From NCBI GenBank assembly GCA_009823505.1, contig VZQC01009559.1:93521-157520 (forward strand): a DNA stretch of 64,000 nucleotides. The letters are read 5' to 3'. Of the stretch, positions 1 to 9,832 are shown piece by piece; within the stretch, counting starts at the first letter, position 1, and each line of letters starts with the position of its first letter. The DNA comes from Rhizomys pruinosus (taxonomy: Eukaryota; Chordata; Mammalia; Rodentia; Spalacidae). The translations under genes were made by a program, and so were the position numbers. The notes beneath the pieces were generated by a model. The model did not search any database. It had not been told where the DNA came from and saw nothing but the letters and a program-made list of their open reading frames with translations.

Positions 1-49
1 GTTCAGTTTGAGATTATGCAGGGCATTGAAGCAGAGACATTTTGTTGTT

Positions 50-264
50 AAGTATTTATTTATTTACTTATTTTTATTTTGTGGGTATTTGTGCTTTGCC
101 TGCACATATTTAAGTGTACCATGTGTGTGTGATGCCTGTGAAGGCCAGAAAAGGGCGTTGGGTCATCTGTTACTAGAGTTATGGATGGTTGTAAGCATCC
201 ATCTGGGTGCTGGGAACTGAATCTTGGTCCTCGGCAAAAGCAGCAAGTGCTCTTAACTGCTGAA
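50..264 (-). repeat. B2-family SINE, old copy
   Basis: Reading the minus strand, the copy runs from a degraded head (tcagcagttaagagcac) through a 'cagcacccagatgg' core to a T/A-rich tail on its left side. Several substitutions from younger copies in this window make it an older insertion. No target duplication was found. Confidence 0.75.
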
Positions 265-293
265 TTCATGTTTCTATCCCCTTGTTTGTTGCT

Positions 294-436
294 TTTGTTT
301 TTGAGACAGAGCCTTGCTATATGTTGGGTTAGCCTAGATATCATTATGAAGTCCATGCTATCCTTGAAGATGCAGTTCTCTTGCCTCAGCCTCCTGAGTG
401 CTGGGATTACAGATGTGCATCTCTGTGTACAGCCTG
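294..436 (-). repeat. B1-family SINE, diverged
   Basis: The plus strand shows the reverse complement of a 7SL-derived SINE: 'tttttgagacagagccttg' on the left, 'cctcagcctcctgagtgctgggattacag' core split by mutations, ending near 'ctgtgtacagcc'. It is diverged, so an old B1 or proto-B1. Confidence 0.75.
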
Positions 437-1089
437 ATGTATATCTGGATCTTAAGAAGAAGAGCCAAGGAAACAAATGTAGCCCAAGGACACAGCTTTC
501 GGCTATGTGAATAATTTGGTTTTTCCTCCATTCTTATGTTTCAGAATCCATTCTCAATGGCTCCACTCAACAGTAAGCACAGAGACTACATGCTGGGACT
601 TACAATCAGTATGGTAACATGGCAGACCTTCCCTTTTATGAGTATGTAAAAAACAATTTCTTGATTTTCAGGAAACTACTCATCTGACTGTCCATTCACT
701 GCTGTCTGACTGAACTGTTGGCTGTACCCAGACTCCTGACATGCAAGCCAACCACTCAAATGTGGTCACACTGAGTGTAAGGCATCTCAGGAACTGGAAA
801 AAGAAGTCTATGCTCCAAAATCTGTCATGGAGACACTGCTGCACAAGCAAAATGGCCAAAATTGTGGTTCTTACATTTATCATCGAGAAACTTAGAAATT
901 TCATAAAAGTTTCCAGGAAATCAGAGGCTTCTGGTAATGCATTGGGTGACAGGGAAGGGATATTTCTTCTTCTGGCCAAAGATCAACTGTCTGTTAATGA
1001 TGGAAAGTCACTTGGCTTCCTCTTGAGCATGCATATCTAGCCACTTGCCAAGTGTTAGAGACTTGACCTTGTAGCTAATTCTCATCCAC
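437..1089. other. No recognised feature
   Basis: Unique-looking AT-rich DNA. Short open frames on both strands around 680-1040 overlap each other and carry no recognisable domain, so they are probably chance frames. Confidence 0.6.
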
Positions 1090-1676
1090 TCCTCTTCCTT
1101 TCCATTCTTTGTTCTGGCACTAACAATGTCCTCCCATATTTGCACACCTTGTCCCTCCTTAGCCTTAAGCCATTCTGTTCACTATACCACAACAGTCCTC
1201 CCAAATCACTGGACAAAGTCCAAACTAGCATTCAGTTTCCTTGACTGAGCTATGTATATTGATAATCAAGCTTTTCCTCCTTCCCTCCATCCCGCCTTCC
1301 CTTTTTTCCTTCCACAACCATTACAAATGTAATTGAAAACTAGAATTTTCTTAACACGTCTTCTTATATGCTATGTGTACACATTCTTCCTTACATATTC
1401 TCTTCCTCACACAACTGCTTGCATTCAATACCCCACTGAAATATCTTCTGTTAAAGTTGTACATCTTTACCATGCTAGTTGGAAGCATTTCCTTAAAAAA
1501 TAATTTATCATACATAAATCTATGACATTTTGAAGAATTTATGTAAAATGCTATTTTTCTCTACTCAAATATAAGCTTTCTTAGAGCATGGGAATATTAT
1601 TTTGTTTTATTTTTGTGTACTACATAGCAACTTCCTCACTGTAGGCACTTATTAAATGACTATTGAACACAAAACT
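1090..1676 (+). repeat. LINE-2 (L2) 3' end relic
   Basis: The right part has the L2 3'-end pattern: 'aagctttcttagagcatggga', 'gtgtactacatagcaac', then 'gtaggcacttattaaatgac'. The upstream CT-rich text (ccttgtccctccttag, 'ccattctgttcacta') matches the L2 pattern further 5'. L2 is an ancient mammalian LINE, so divergence is expected. The left limit is approximate. Confidence 0.6.
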
Positions 1677-1844
1677 GAGGTCCCACCTTATAAATCTTAT
1701 TTTATTTAAACTTTTAAAATCATATTTATATCTTTATTTGTTTGCATGTGCGTACATTAGTAGTATCATGATACTGATAGAGGTCAGAGTATACCTTGTA
1801 AGAGTTGTGAAACTGCGTTTTTTTTATTTTAAAGAGTTTTTTCT

Positions 1845-2047
1845 TAATTTTAATGTGCATGAATGATTGCCTGCATGTAGGTATACCATGTGTCTGCAGT
1901 GGCCCTGAGGGCCAGAAGAAAGCACTGGATCCCCTCGAACTGGAGTTACAGATGGGTGTAAGCTGCCATCTAGATGCTGGGAACCAAACCCAGATCCTCT
2001 TCAGGAACAGCACATGCTCCTAACCACTGAGCCATTTCCCTAGCCCC
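1845..2047 (-). repeat. B2 SINE
   Basis: The minus-strand head reads 'ggctagggaaatggctcagt' at the right end, followed by the B box region and 'cccagcatctagatgg'. The A-rich tail lies on the left near 1820-1850. The text between 1690 and 1845 is AT-rich and partly tail-like. Confidence 0.85.
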
Positions 2048-2277
2048 CATTCTTTATTTTAAATGCATCCATTTTAGTATTGAAGAGAGCTAGCCTTCCT
2101 TCCCCTAGAAACACAGTTTGATCTGGAGATTTCTTTAACAGACTTTGACCTACAAGATAATATTGTACTTCATTGGACTATTGAAACCCAGTGATTCAAA
2201 GGATATTTACTGAGATCTTATTAAGTCCAGACATTGGCCAGTCTCTGAATTTACAGATGAGCAAGAGACTATTCCTA

Positions 2278-2436
2278 GCTGTGCAGGGCAGTGCACACCT
2301 TTAATCCCAGTATTCAGGAGGCAGAGGCAAGTGGATCTCTGTAAGATCCAGGATAGCCTTGTCTACATAGCTAATTCTAAATTAGCTGGGGCTACAAGGA
2401 GACCCTGTCCTGAACAAACAAGCAAGCCACCCAGAA
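2278..2436 (+). repeat. B1 SINE
   Basis: Recognised by 'cacacctttaatcccagtat', 'ggaggcagaggcaagtggat', 'agctggggctacaaggagac' and 'cctgtcctgaacaaacaag'. Moderately diverged, with a short A-rich tail. Confidence 0.85.
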
Positions 2437-3326
2437 ACAGGCAGAGACCATCCCTGCTTCAGAGAATCATATGGTTAAAGTTCTCGCTAATGAACATGAT
2501 TGTAATGTGAAGGGAATACCTGGGAGGTGCTCTAACTTTGTCCATGGACAGAAGAACTATCAATACTTCTTACTGTGTACGGTGCTTCTCCTTATCAGCC
2601 CGGGGGCTTGCATAGCATTCAGTCAACTTAGTTTACCCATCACCATGACTGTGTGCTTTCTAGTAATGCAATACATTGATTTTTGTACTCAGTAAATATT
2701 TATACAAGAATATTTTGCTTATTATGCTAGGGACTGTTCTCAACATTTTATTGATAATATATTAATTAATAACTCATGACAATTTTATGTGGAAAATCCC
2801 CAGGAACAAGGAAAATGAGTGAATTATTTCAGGCACATGTGCTAGCTTAGTGCCATGGAGGCTCTAGCTAGTTCATTGTCTAAGTCTTTAACTTCCGCAC
2901 TTACTTTCTGTCTGGATATTATGCTGATGTTTGGATATATTTTTGACTATTTTACCTTCTTACTTATCAGAACTTTTATTAATATATAATATCTTTCTTG
3001 CTCTCCTGTAAATTCTTGCAACTTAAAATCTATTTTGTCTGACATTAGCGTAGCCAACTCTGGTCTCCTGGTTACCATTGGCATGAAATATATTTTTCTA
3101 TCATTTCCCTTTCAGTCTGCTTGTTTCTTTGCATAAAAAATCAATTTCTTGCATATAGAATCTAGTCAGAACATATTTTAAAAAATCTACTCTTCTAAAC
3201 TCCGTCTTATTGCTAGAGAGTTTTCTATCCTTGATTTCAATGAAAATTTAAAATTCAATTTCATTATTTAATCAGCTACAAAGAGTAATGGAACGGTATC
3301 ACCTTTAACTCATTTTTTGTGTTACT
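2437..3326. other. No recognised gene
   Basis: AT-rich DNA without a supportable gene. The text near 2690-2760 (agtaaatatttat, 'gctagggactgttctcaaca') resembles an ancient interspersed repeat, but I cannot name the family with confidence. Confidence 0.5.
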
Positions 3327-3450
3327 TTTAAGATAAGATCTCCCTATAGCCCCAGATAGCCTGGAACTCACTATGTAGACCAGGCTGATCTCGATCTCAC
3401 AGATGGCCCCTGCCTCTGCCCCCTAAATGGTGGGATTAAAGGAGTAATCA
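3327..3450 (-). repeat. B1 SINE
   Basis: Reverse complement of B1: 'gataagatctccctatagcc', 'ctatgtagaccaggctgatc', 'gatggcccctgcctctgcc', 'gtgggattaaagg'. The promoter-proximal end at the right is degraded. Confidence 0.85.
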
Positions 3451-3480
3451 TACAGTAGAATTAGAGAATGTCTGTTTTTT

Positions 3481-3718
3481 ATTTTTTATTTTTTTAAATT
3501 TTATTATTTTTGTATGTGTATGAATGTACTGTCTGCATGTAGGTTTGTGCACCCGTGTCATGCAATGCCACAGAGGTCAGAAGAGGGTGGGTGTCAGATT
3601 CCCCTGGAACTGGAGTTAAAGATGGTTCTCAGCCGCCATGTGGGTGCTGGGGATCGAACCCAGGTCCTCTGTAAAAGCAATCAGCACTCCTAATCTCTAG
3701 GACATCTCTCCAGCACCC
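3481..3718 (-). mobile_element. B2 SINE with perfect 16-bp TSD
   Basis: A full-length minus-strand B2 is bounded by a 16-bp perfect direct repeat, agaatgtctgtttttt, at 3465-3480 and 3719-3734. The head (gggtgctggagagatgtcct) sits against the right repeat and the tail against the left one. This copy lacks the internal 'ggaactggagtt' duplication seen in five other copies here. It inserted a few bases from the older B1 on its left. Confidence 0.95.
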
Positions 3719-3889
3719 AGAATGTCTGTTTTTTACAAAAATTACAGTGCAAATATATAGATTTACTCCAAGAAAGAAAAACACCAAGAATCCCAGATCT
3801 TACTGTAATTGCTCAGTTTTCTCTCTTTTTTTTTTTTCCCCCACAAGAGTTAAACTTTCTTTGTGTTTACCTTAATGGGATAAAAAATA

Positions 3890-4270
3890 AGTGGTGCATT
3901 ACTACCACTTATTTTCAGACTTTGTAATTGTGGTAAATGAGGGGAGGGTATGTATGCATATTTTAGAGTAATATAAAATATAAAATTAAAGGGGAAAAAT
4001 GTGAATTCCAAGTATGGTTACCCTCATTTGTGGATGCTAACACCAAATCCCCAGTTTAAAGGCAAGCTGAACATTATTGTTATATTTCTTTTTATCTAAA
4101 AGCAACTGTGCTGTTATGTGAATCTCTTAACAGGCTCTAGAATTGACCTACCACTAGTTTGCAGACTCTGTAATTACTGTATATGGGCGGAAGGTATGTA
4201 TTCATATCTTAGAGTAATATAGAATTAAAGAGGAAAATGTGAATGCTTAAACATATTTTGGAATTAACAT
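3890..4270 (+). repeat. Imperfect tandem duplication
   Basis: The block starting near 3903 (taccacttattttcagactt) recurs near 4149 (taccactagtttgcagactc). Both copies continue through 'ggtatgtatgcatat'/'ggtatgtattcatat', 'tagagtaatat' and 'ggaaaaatgtgaat'/'ggaaaatgtgaat'. Each copy is roughly 100 bp and the offset about 245 bp. It lies inside or next to L1 3'-end sequence. Confidence 0.8.
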
Positions 4271-4590
4271 ACAGTTTATTCTCCGAGGTCATAATTTTGA
4301 TACATATGTGATGGTTATATAGGCATATATGTTGGAGCAATACAAAGGGGAGGGAACAACAACATAAAGACTGGGACAAAGAACTGACTGATACAGTTAA
4401 ATTCTGCCCAAAACAACAAGACTCTGCAGTGAAAAACTTTGGAAAGACTGAGAGAAAGATACAAGATATGTATGGAAGAAGGTATGAGCTGGGGTGGGGT
4501 GGCGGGCAGGGAGAAGGGAATGTGTCTAAATTGGTCTGAAAGATAATGTATGAAATACACGAATCATCATAAAAGTATTTTAAAAAGTCA
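4005..4590 (+). repeat. L1 3' end, old fragment
   Basis: The phrase 'taccctcatttgtggatgct' near 4019 matches the end of L1 ORF2 (...SLICGC-stop) seen in younger copies of this window. Further right, 'gggaacaacaacataaagac', 'caaagaactgactgatacag', 'gagaaagatacaagatatg' and 'gtatgaaatacacgaatcat' are L1 3'-UTR and terminal sequence. It is heavily truncated, and the middle carries the tandem duplication. Confidence 0.7.
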
Positions 4591-5759
4591 GTAGACTATT
4601 TGGTAGTTTATGGGACAGTACATCTGTCCCATAGTAAATGTATTATATATACTGTCCCAAGTAAAATGTATTACATATTTAGATGAATTAGAAACTACAC
4701 AACATATATGTAGTCAACAGTGGTTGCACCCTGAGTTGTGGTTGTAAGAGGATTCTTACTGTCCTTATATTTGTGAATTTTTCAGAAAAATTTTCTGTTG
4801 TCAAGAAAATGTCTACTTTAATGTAGATAGTCTTATTTGAAAAAAAGAAATCCATGTGGATCAAGATAGGAATAAAGGGGGCTGCCTGACTTGGGGCGGA
4901 ATGACATTTTCTGCTTTTGCCTGGTCTTCTATTTCCAGACAGACAGGCTCCCTCTTTATTTTGTTCATAGTTCGTGTTGTGTGGACATGTGGGCTCACCC
5001 AGTTTTATTTTGTAATGCCAATTTTTTCAGTTACTGAAAGCTGAATTTTAAAGGGTATTCAAGGTACATTTAGCCCGTGGTGGGTGGGTGAGGAATGCAC
5101 GGAAGGAGTGGCTCCTGAGATGGTGCTGTGTGTGTTCTCATGGCCGTTTTGGGTGGAAAACACATGTTGTAACTTAAAAAAGAACTTAAAAAATAAAATA
5201 AAATTACTTGATAAAAAAAGTTATCCAGTGAAAATTACATTACCACTGGAACAAGAATTAGACTGTTGATTAAAATGTAGTTTTACATTTAAAGATATAA
5301 ATTTGGTTTAGGATCTAAATCCTATGTCATGGTCTAGAACTGATCCTGGAAGTAGAAGACACTAAGGTACTATAATGTCATTCAAGGACACATCCCAATG
5401 ATGAAAGGACATCTCATTGGATGACCTTGCCCTTTTTTTTTTTTTTTTTGGATGATCTTACCTTCTAAAAAAGACTTTTTCCCTTTCAACAGCACCACTC
5501 TGATGAGCAGACCTTTAACTCATTGGCTTTAGAGGGCTCAAACTATAGCAAGATTCTAATGAATGACTACTTTCATGATAAAAAGGATCATTGGCAGTGT
5601 ATTGGTAATACTGTAGTTGGAGATGAGGTTTGGAGTACTGGAGGAGGGAAAGTAAGAATAAGAGGAAAGTACAGAGGGACTGTGGAAGATGAGAGATGAG
5701 AAGAAAAAAGGACATAATGACCTTCAAAGAATTAGAGTGTGCATTTCTTTTTCTAATAA
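4591..5759. other. No recognised gene
   Basis: AT-rich unique-looking DNA. A short hairpin is present at 4609-4633 (10-bp arms, 5-nt loop), a T-run at 5432-5450, and short open frames without recognisable domains. No RNA gene or repeat family was identified. Confidence 0.5.
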
Positions 5760-5975
5760 ACATTTTCCATTTATTTTTAATTTATGAGTATATTGCCTGG
5801 ATGTGTGTAAATGGGCCTGTGTCATGCAGTGCCTGTGGAGGTCAGAAGAGGGCATCAGGTCCCCTGGAACTGGACTCATGGATGGTAGTTAGCTACCATG
5901 TGGTTGGTGGGAATGGAACCCAGGTCCTCTGCAAGAGCAGCCAGTGCTCTTAACTAGTGAGCAATCTCTCCAGCC
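5760..5975 (-). mobile_element. B2 SINE
   Basis: The minus-strand head is at 5975 (gggctggagagattgctcac). The body includes 'ggacctgggttccattccca' and 'ctggttccagggg'-like text, with a T/A tail on the left at 5760-5785. It lies in tandem with a second B2 on its right. Confidence 0.9.
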
Positions 5976-5991
5976 CATGACTGGTATTTCT

Positions 5992-6242
5992 TTTTTTTTT
6001 TTTTTTTAATTTTATTTATTTATTTATGTGTATGGATGTACTGTCTGCATGTAGGTTTGTGCACCCGTGTCGTGCAATGCCGCGGAGGTCAGAAGAGGGT
6101 ATCAGATTCCCCTGGAACTGGAGTTCTCCTGGAATTGGAGTTACCGACGGTTCTCAGCCGCCATGTGGGTGCTGGGGATTGAAACCGGGTCCTCTGCAAG
6201 AGCAGTCAGTGCTCTTAACCGCTAGGCCATTTCTCCAGCCCA
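5992..6242 (-). mobile_element. B2 SINE (duplication subfamily) with TSD
   Basis: A second, tandem minus-strand B2 bounded by tggtatttct at 5982-5991 and 6243-6252. It carries the internal tandem duplication 'ctggaactggagtt'/'ctggaattggagtt' at about 6112-6143. It is less diverged than its left neighbour, which it followed into the locus. Confidence 0.92.
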
Positions 6243-6252
6243 TGGTATTTCT

Positions 6253-6904
6253 AAGAGCCATCACTCTCCCAGGAATCCTGACAGAGCATAACAGGACAAG
6301 AGCACACTGAGAAGAAAGAAGAGCATTGGTGTGAGGGGAGGGGAGAGGAGAGTAGATGTGACCTGTAAATGGGACAAGTGAAGGAAAGGTTCACCATCAC
6401 GGGACAAGCAAAAGCAGATTAAAACTGGGATAAAGGAGCCTCAGATTAGATGTAAGCAGGTAGAACTTGTAAAAATAAATTATTTTACACATTAATAGTC
6501 ATGGTAGGGAGTTTGTTTGAGGGGAGGGGTCATATGGTCACTCTAGCCATGGAACTCCATGCCTGTTTGTCACTTTATTTCTTAGTACTTCTCTATAACG
6601 TAAAACCAAAGCTATCAGCTCACCTTTGGTGTGTTACCTGATTATTATGTTAGAGTCCAAGTGGCCCGACATATGGTGCACAATACAGGGCTAATACCTC
6701 AAAGAGAGTTTGAGTGGAGGGGTGAGGATTAAGGGGCCAGGATGGCTTCTCTGTGAGGAAGGTGATCACCCCCTGTTCATTCTCCAATTTGCTTACTTTT
6801 CTCCATTTATTCCACTTGCAATCATCACACATGAGGCTACAAGGTAAATCTTGTGTAGCTGAGAGGAGGTGGCCATATTTTGTTTGCTTGGACAATGTAC
6901 ATAG
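6253..6904. other. No recognised feature
   Basis: Unique-looking sequence, purine-rich at 6300-6420. No conserved coding pattern or known repeat was recognised. Confidence 0.5.
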
Positions 6905-7312
6905 CTGTTCTAGTTTTTCTTCAATTGCTGTAACAAAACACTCCGATCAATACCAACTTGGAGAGGAAAGGGTTTATTCATCTTACATCTCCCAGGTCAC
7001 AGATCATCACTTAGAGAGTCCAAAGCAGGAATTCAGGGGAGGCACCTGGAAGCAGGAGCTGAAGCACAGGCCATGGAGCAATGCTGCTTACTGGCTTGCT
7101 CCCCTGGCCCATGCCCAGCCTGCTTTCTTATACAGTACACAACCATCTGCCCAAAGGTGGCACTGTCCACAGTGGGCTGGGTCCTACCACAGCATACAAC
7201 AATCAAGGAAACACCCCACAGACATTCCCACAGGCCAATCCAATGCGGGGGGTGCCTCACTTGCAGTTCCCTCAACCCAAGTGCGTCAAGTTGACAGTAA
7301 AGCTATCCGGTA
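6905..7312 (+). mobile_element. URR1-like hAT (Charlie) non-autonomous DNA transposon
   Basis: The text runs 'gctgtaacaaaacactccga', 'ggagaggaaagggtttattc', 'gaagcaggagctgaagcaca', 'gcttactggcttgctcccct', 'tgggctgggtcctaccacag' and ends 'aagtgcgtcaagttgacagt'. This is the common rodent repeat ending in 'tgtcaagttgacac'. Open frames of up to about 190 codons across it are fortuitous. The family name comes from memory and the limits are approximate. Three other copies in this window share the pattern. Confidence 0.75.
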
Positions 7313-8434
7313 TAATATCCTATGGTAATCTGACAGCATAACAACTCCTATTGGTTATATCCATCTGATGGTCACCAGTTTCAGAATTTTCTTGGTGTGC
7401 AGTATCAACATTTCTTTATTTCTTACATAAAGAAACAAGCTGTCAGTGAGTTGGGTACTTCTTTGTGCTGCAGGTCGTATGCTGGTCTACCTCATTTCTG
7501 GACTCTATGGGAACAGCCCCTACATGGGGGCAGGCTCAGAGGGCAAAAGGGGAAGAGGCTGTGCCAACACAGGATAAGGAGGGGTAACGGTGGAGGAGAG
7601 GTTTCTATTCTGCCCACAACGAGGCATCACAAAGACGGAGGTGTATATTCTGCTACAGGGGAGAGAGAAAGAACAATCCCAAACAACGCTGATGTACCAA
7701 ATTAATAATCAGCTAGGGCTGAGCTTTATTATGCTTGTCTTTTGGGTACTTGGGTATCATGGGAAGGAAAGAAATCTTTGCAGCAGAGGTAAAGCAAAGG
7801 CCCTGAACATGTCTTATGTCCATCCCTTCCTAATTATATCATGTCATTTTACCACTGAAATTAAAAAGTGAACTCAATATTTAAAATGCAAATATAATTA
7901 TAAATGCAAAGAATATAACAATATTAAAAATGCAAAAGAATGCAAATATAAATTATGTAATTTATCTTTTTGACATACCTTGTCTGTAGAGACTTGGGCT
8001 GATAATTTCATCTTGTTTAGTTTGAAGATAAAAAGATAATCCTTAATACCATGTAAATTATATTGTGGAAACTCTTCATGTGGGGGAGAAAATAGCTGGG
8101 CTTTCTTACTAACACAATCTACTATTATTAAAGGAAATGGTGGAAAAAAAGACAGTTTGACCTACCCAGGTCTTTCATCTCGATTGAGTTAGCAATTTAC
8201 CCCTCAACATATTTTTCTTTGGATTGCTTACTTAGCCATTTTAAAGATGACAGGCAGCAGTTGTATTTCAGAAGTCTGCTATCAGCAGTCTGTTTTTTTC
8301 ATAGTAACTATTCTCTGTGACCAACTTCCCCTTTCCTGTGATTGAAAAGTCTAAGATATTAAGGTCTGAAAATTGAGGTTTCAAATTGAAAAGAAAACAT
8401 CTTAAGTTTAGCTGTCGTATGGGACTTTGGTGTT
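7313..8434. other. No recognised gene
   Basis: Mostly AT-rich unique-looking DNA. At 7860-7960 there is a small A-rich low-complexity patch with repeated 'aaatgcaaa...tata' units. No gene or RNA could be supported. Confidence 0.5.
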
Positions 8435-8448
8435 TTAACATAGTTTTT

Positions 8449-8602
8449 TTTTTTTTTTTAATCTTTTTGAGACAGGGTCTCCCTGTAGCCACAGCTGTCC
8501 TGGAACTCGCTATGTAGACCAGGCTGGTCTTGAACTCACAGAGATCTGCCTGCCTCTGCCTCCTGAGTGCTGGAATTACCGGCGTACACCACCACACCCG
8601 GC
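8449..8602 (-). mobile_element. B1 SINE with near-perfect TSD
   Basis: Full-length minus-strand B1 (poly-T on the left, 'ccaccacacccggc' on the right). It is flanked by ttaacatagttt at 8435-8446 and ttaacatggttt from 8603, one mismatch apart. Confidence 0.93.
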
Positions 8603-8615
8603 TTAACATGGTTTT

Positions 8616-9481
8616 ACAGAATCTTTATAAGGAGATTTTCACATTTGAGGTTACTTTTTAACTTAGTTTTATTCAGCAAATGAAACAAGAATACTAACCT
8701 TCAAACACTGTAAGGGTTGATACGAATACAAACACATACATTGAAAGTACAATTATTTTTCAAATGAAAGTTTTATGCAGTAAATAAGAAACCAATAGTG
8801 CCATATTCTTTCTTTGTTGATTGATCTGCTTGAAAATTAAATAACTTGATGGCATTTTTCCATCGTTTATGGAAGAATAAAGCCAAATCTCATCCTCATT
8901 CAAGAGGCCTTCTCCACTTCCTCCAATCTCAATGAACTCCAAACTGTGAACTTGTTTTTCATCTTTCCTACAACAACTATCAGGATTCTCTATTGTGTAG
9001 TTCATGAGGCAATGCAAGGCTTCTAACCTCTTACCCTGGTCCTAGTTCTCAGTGTGAGCTTGGAAGGAAGTCGGCTCTAAGTCTCTTAGAGGGGGTATGA
9101 ATGTGTGTATTTGCAGTATCATACTTCAGACTGCAGATGTGAGTCTCCTGTCTTCACAGGACTACAAATTCCTCTCTGTGCAGGGTCTTAAAACTCTTCC
9201 TTTGAGCTCCCCCAGAACTCTGAAAAGTACTTGCTGATCATACAGGAATCTTTATTTATATGATATTTGTTGAAATGATTCTTAGAGTTCAGTCTCTTTT
9301 GAGTTTTCCATCTTGTCATCTCTAGTCATGTGGAGTTTAGTTTTTTTATGACGACACAATTGAATACTTTGCACTACGGCCTGTACGGCATGCGCACCTT
9401 GCCTGCCACCTTGCGCACAGCATGTAAATTGTTGAAATGAATCAAATTTTTAATTTTTAAAGTATGCCTGCTACTTTTATT
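8616..9481. other. Unassigned sequence with a minus-strand open frame
   Basis: An 85-codon minus-strand frame at 8760-9017 has non-repetitive, acidic composition but matches no family I recognise. The part at 9200-9420 has a minus-strand AATAAA and a CpG-containing patch near 9375-9425 (gcatgcgcaccttgc). It could be an old LTR or an anonymous relic. Function cannot be assigned. Confidence 0.3.
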
Positions 9482-9494
9482 AAAAATTGGCACC

Positions 9495-9723
9495 GGGCTG
9501 GAGAGATGGCCTAGCGGTTAAGAGCGCCGACCGCTCTTACAGAGGACCCGGGTTCGATCCCCAGCACCCACATGGCGGCAGAGAGCCGTCTGAAACTCCA
9601 ATTCCAGGAGAACTCCAGTTACAGGGGAATCCGAGACCCTCTTCTGACCTCCGCGGCATTGCACGACACGGGTGCACAAACCTGCATGCAGACAATACAT
9701 TGATACACATACAGAAATGAAAA
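9495..9723 (+). mobile_element. B2 SINE (duplication subfamily) with 13-bp TSD
   Basis: Full-length plus-strand B2 starting gggctggagagatggc. It is bounded by aaaaattggcacc at 9482-9494 and 9724-9736, an exact match. It carries the internal duplication (ccaattccaggagaactcc at about 9597-9616). A and B box positions look well preserved and CpGs are retained, suggesting a fairly young copy. Confidence 0.95.
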
Positions 9724-9832
9724 AAAAATTGGCACCTTTAAATGAGAGGAGATGTAACATGAAATAGTTCTACTGCAGTTGAAACATTTTTTTTTTTTTT
9801 CCTGTGGTGTGGCTCGGTCAGTGGAACACTTT

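Noticed and set aside
2690..2760. Named ancient repeat
   Set aside because: The words resemble a mammal-wide repeat also seen at 2170-2270 and 26200-26300, but I cannot assign the family by eye.
6753..7328. A 191-codon plus-strand open frame
   Set aside because: It lies mostly across the URR1-like transposon, overlaps long frames in other phases, and encodes no known domain. The frame length is a property of the repeat.
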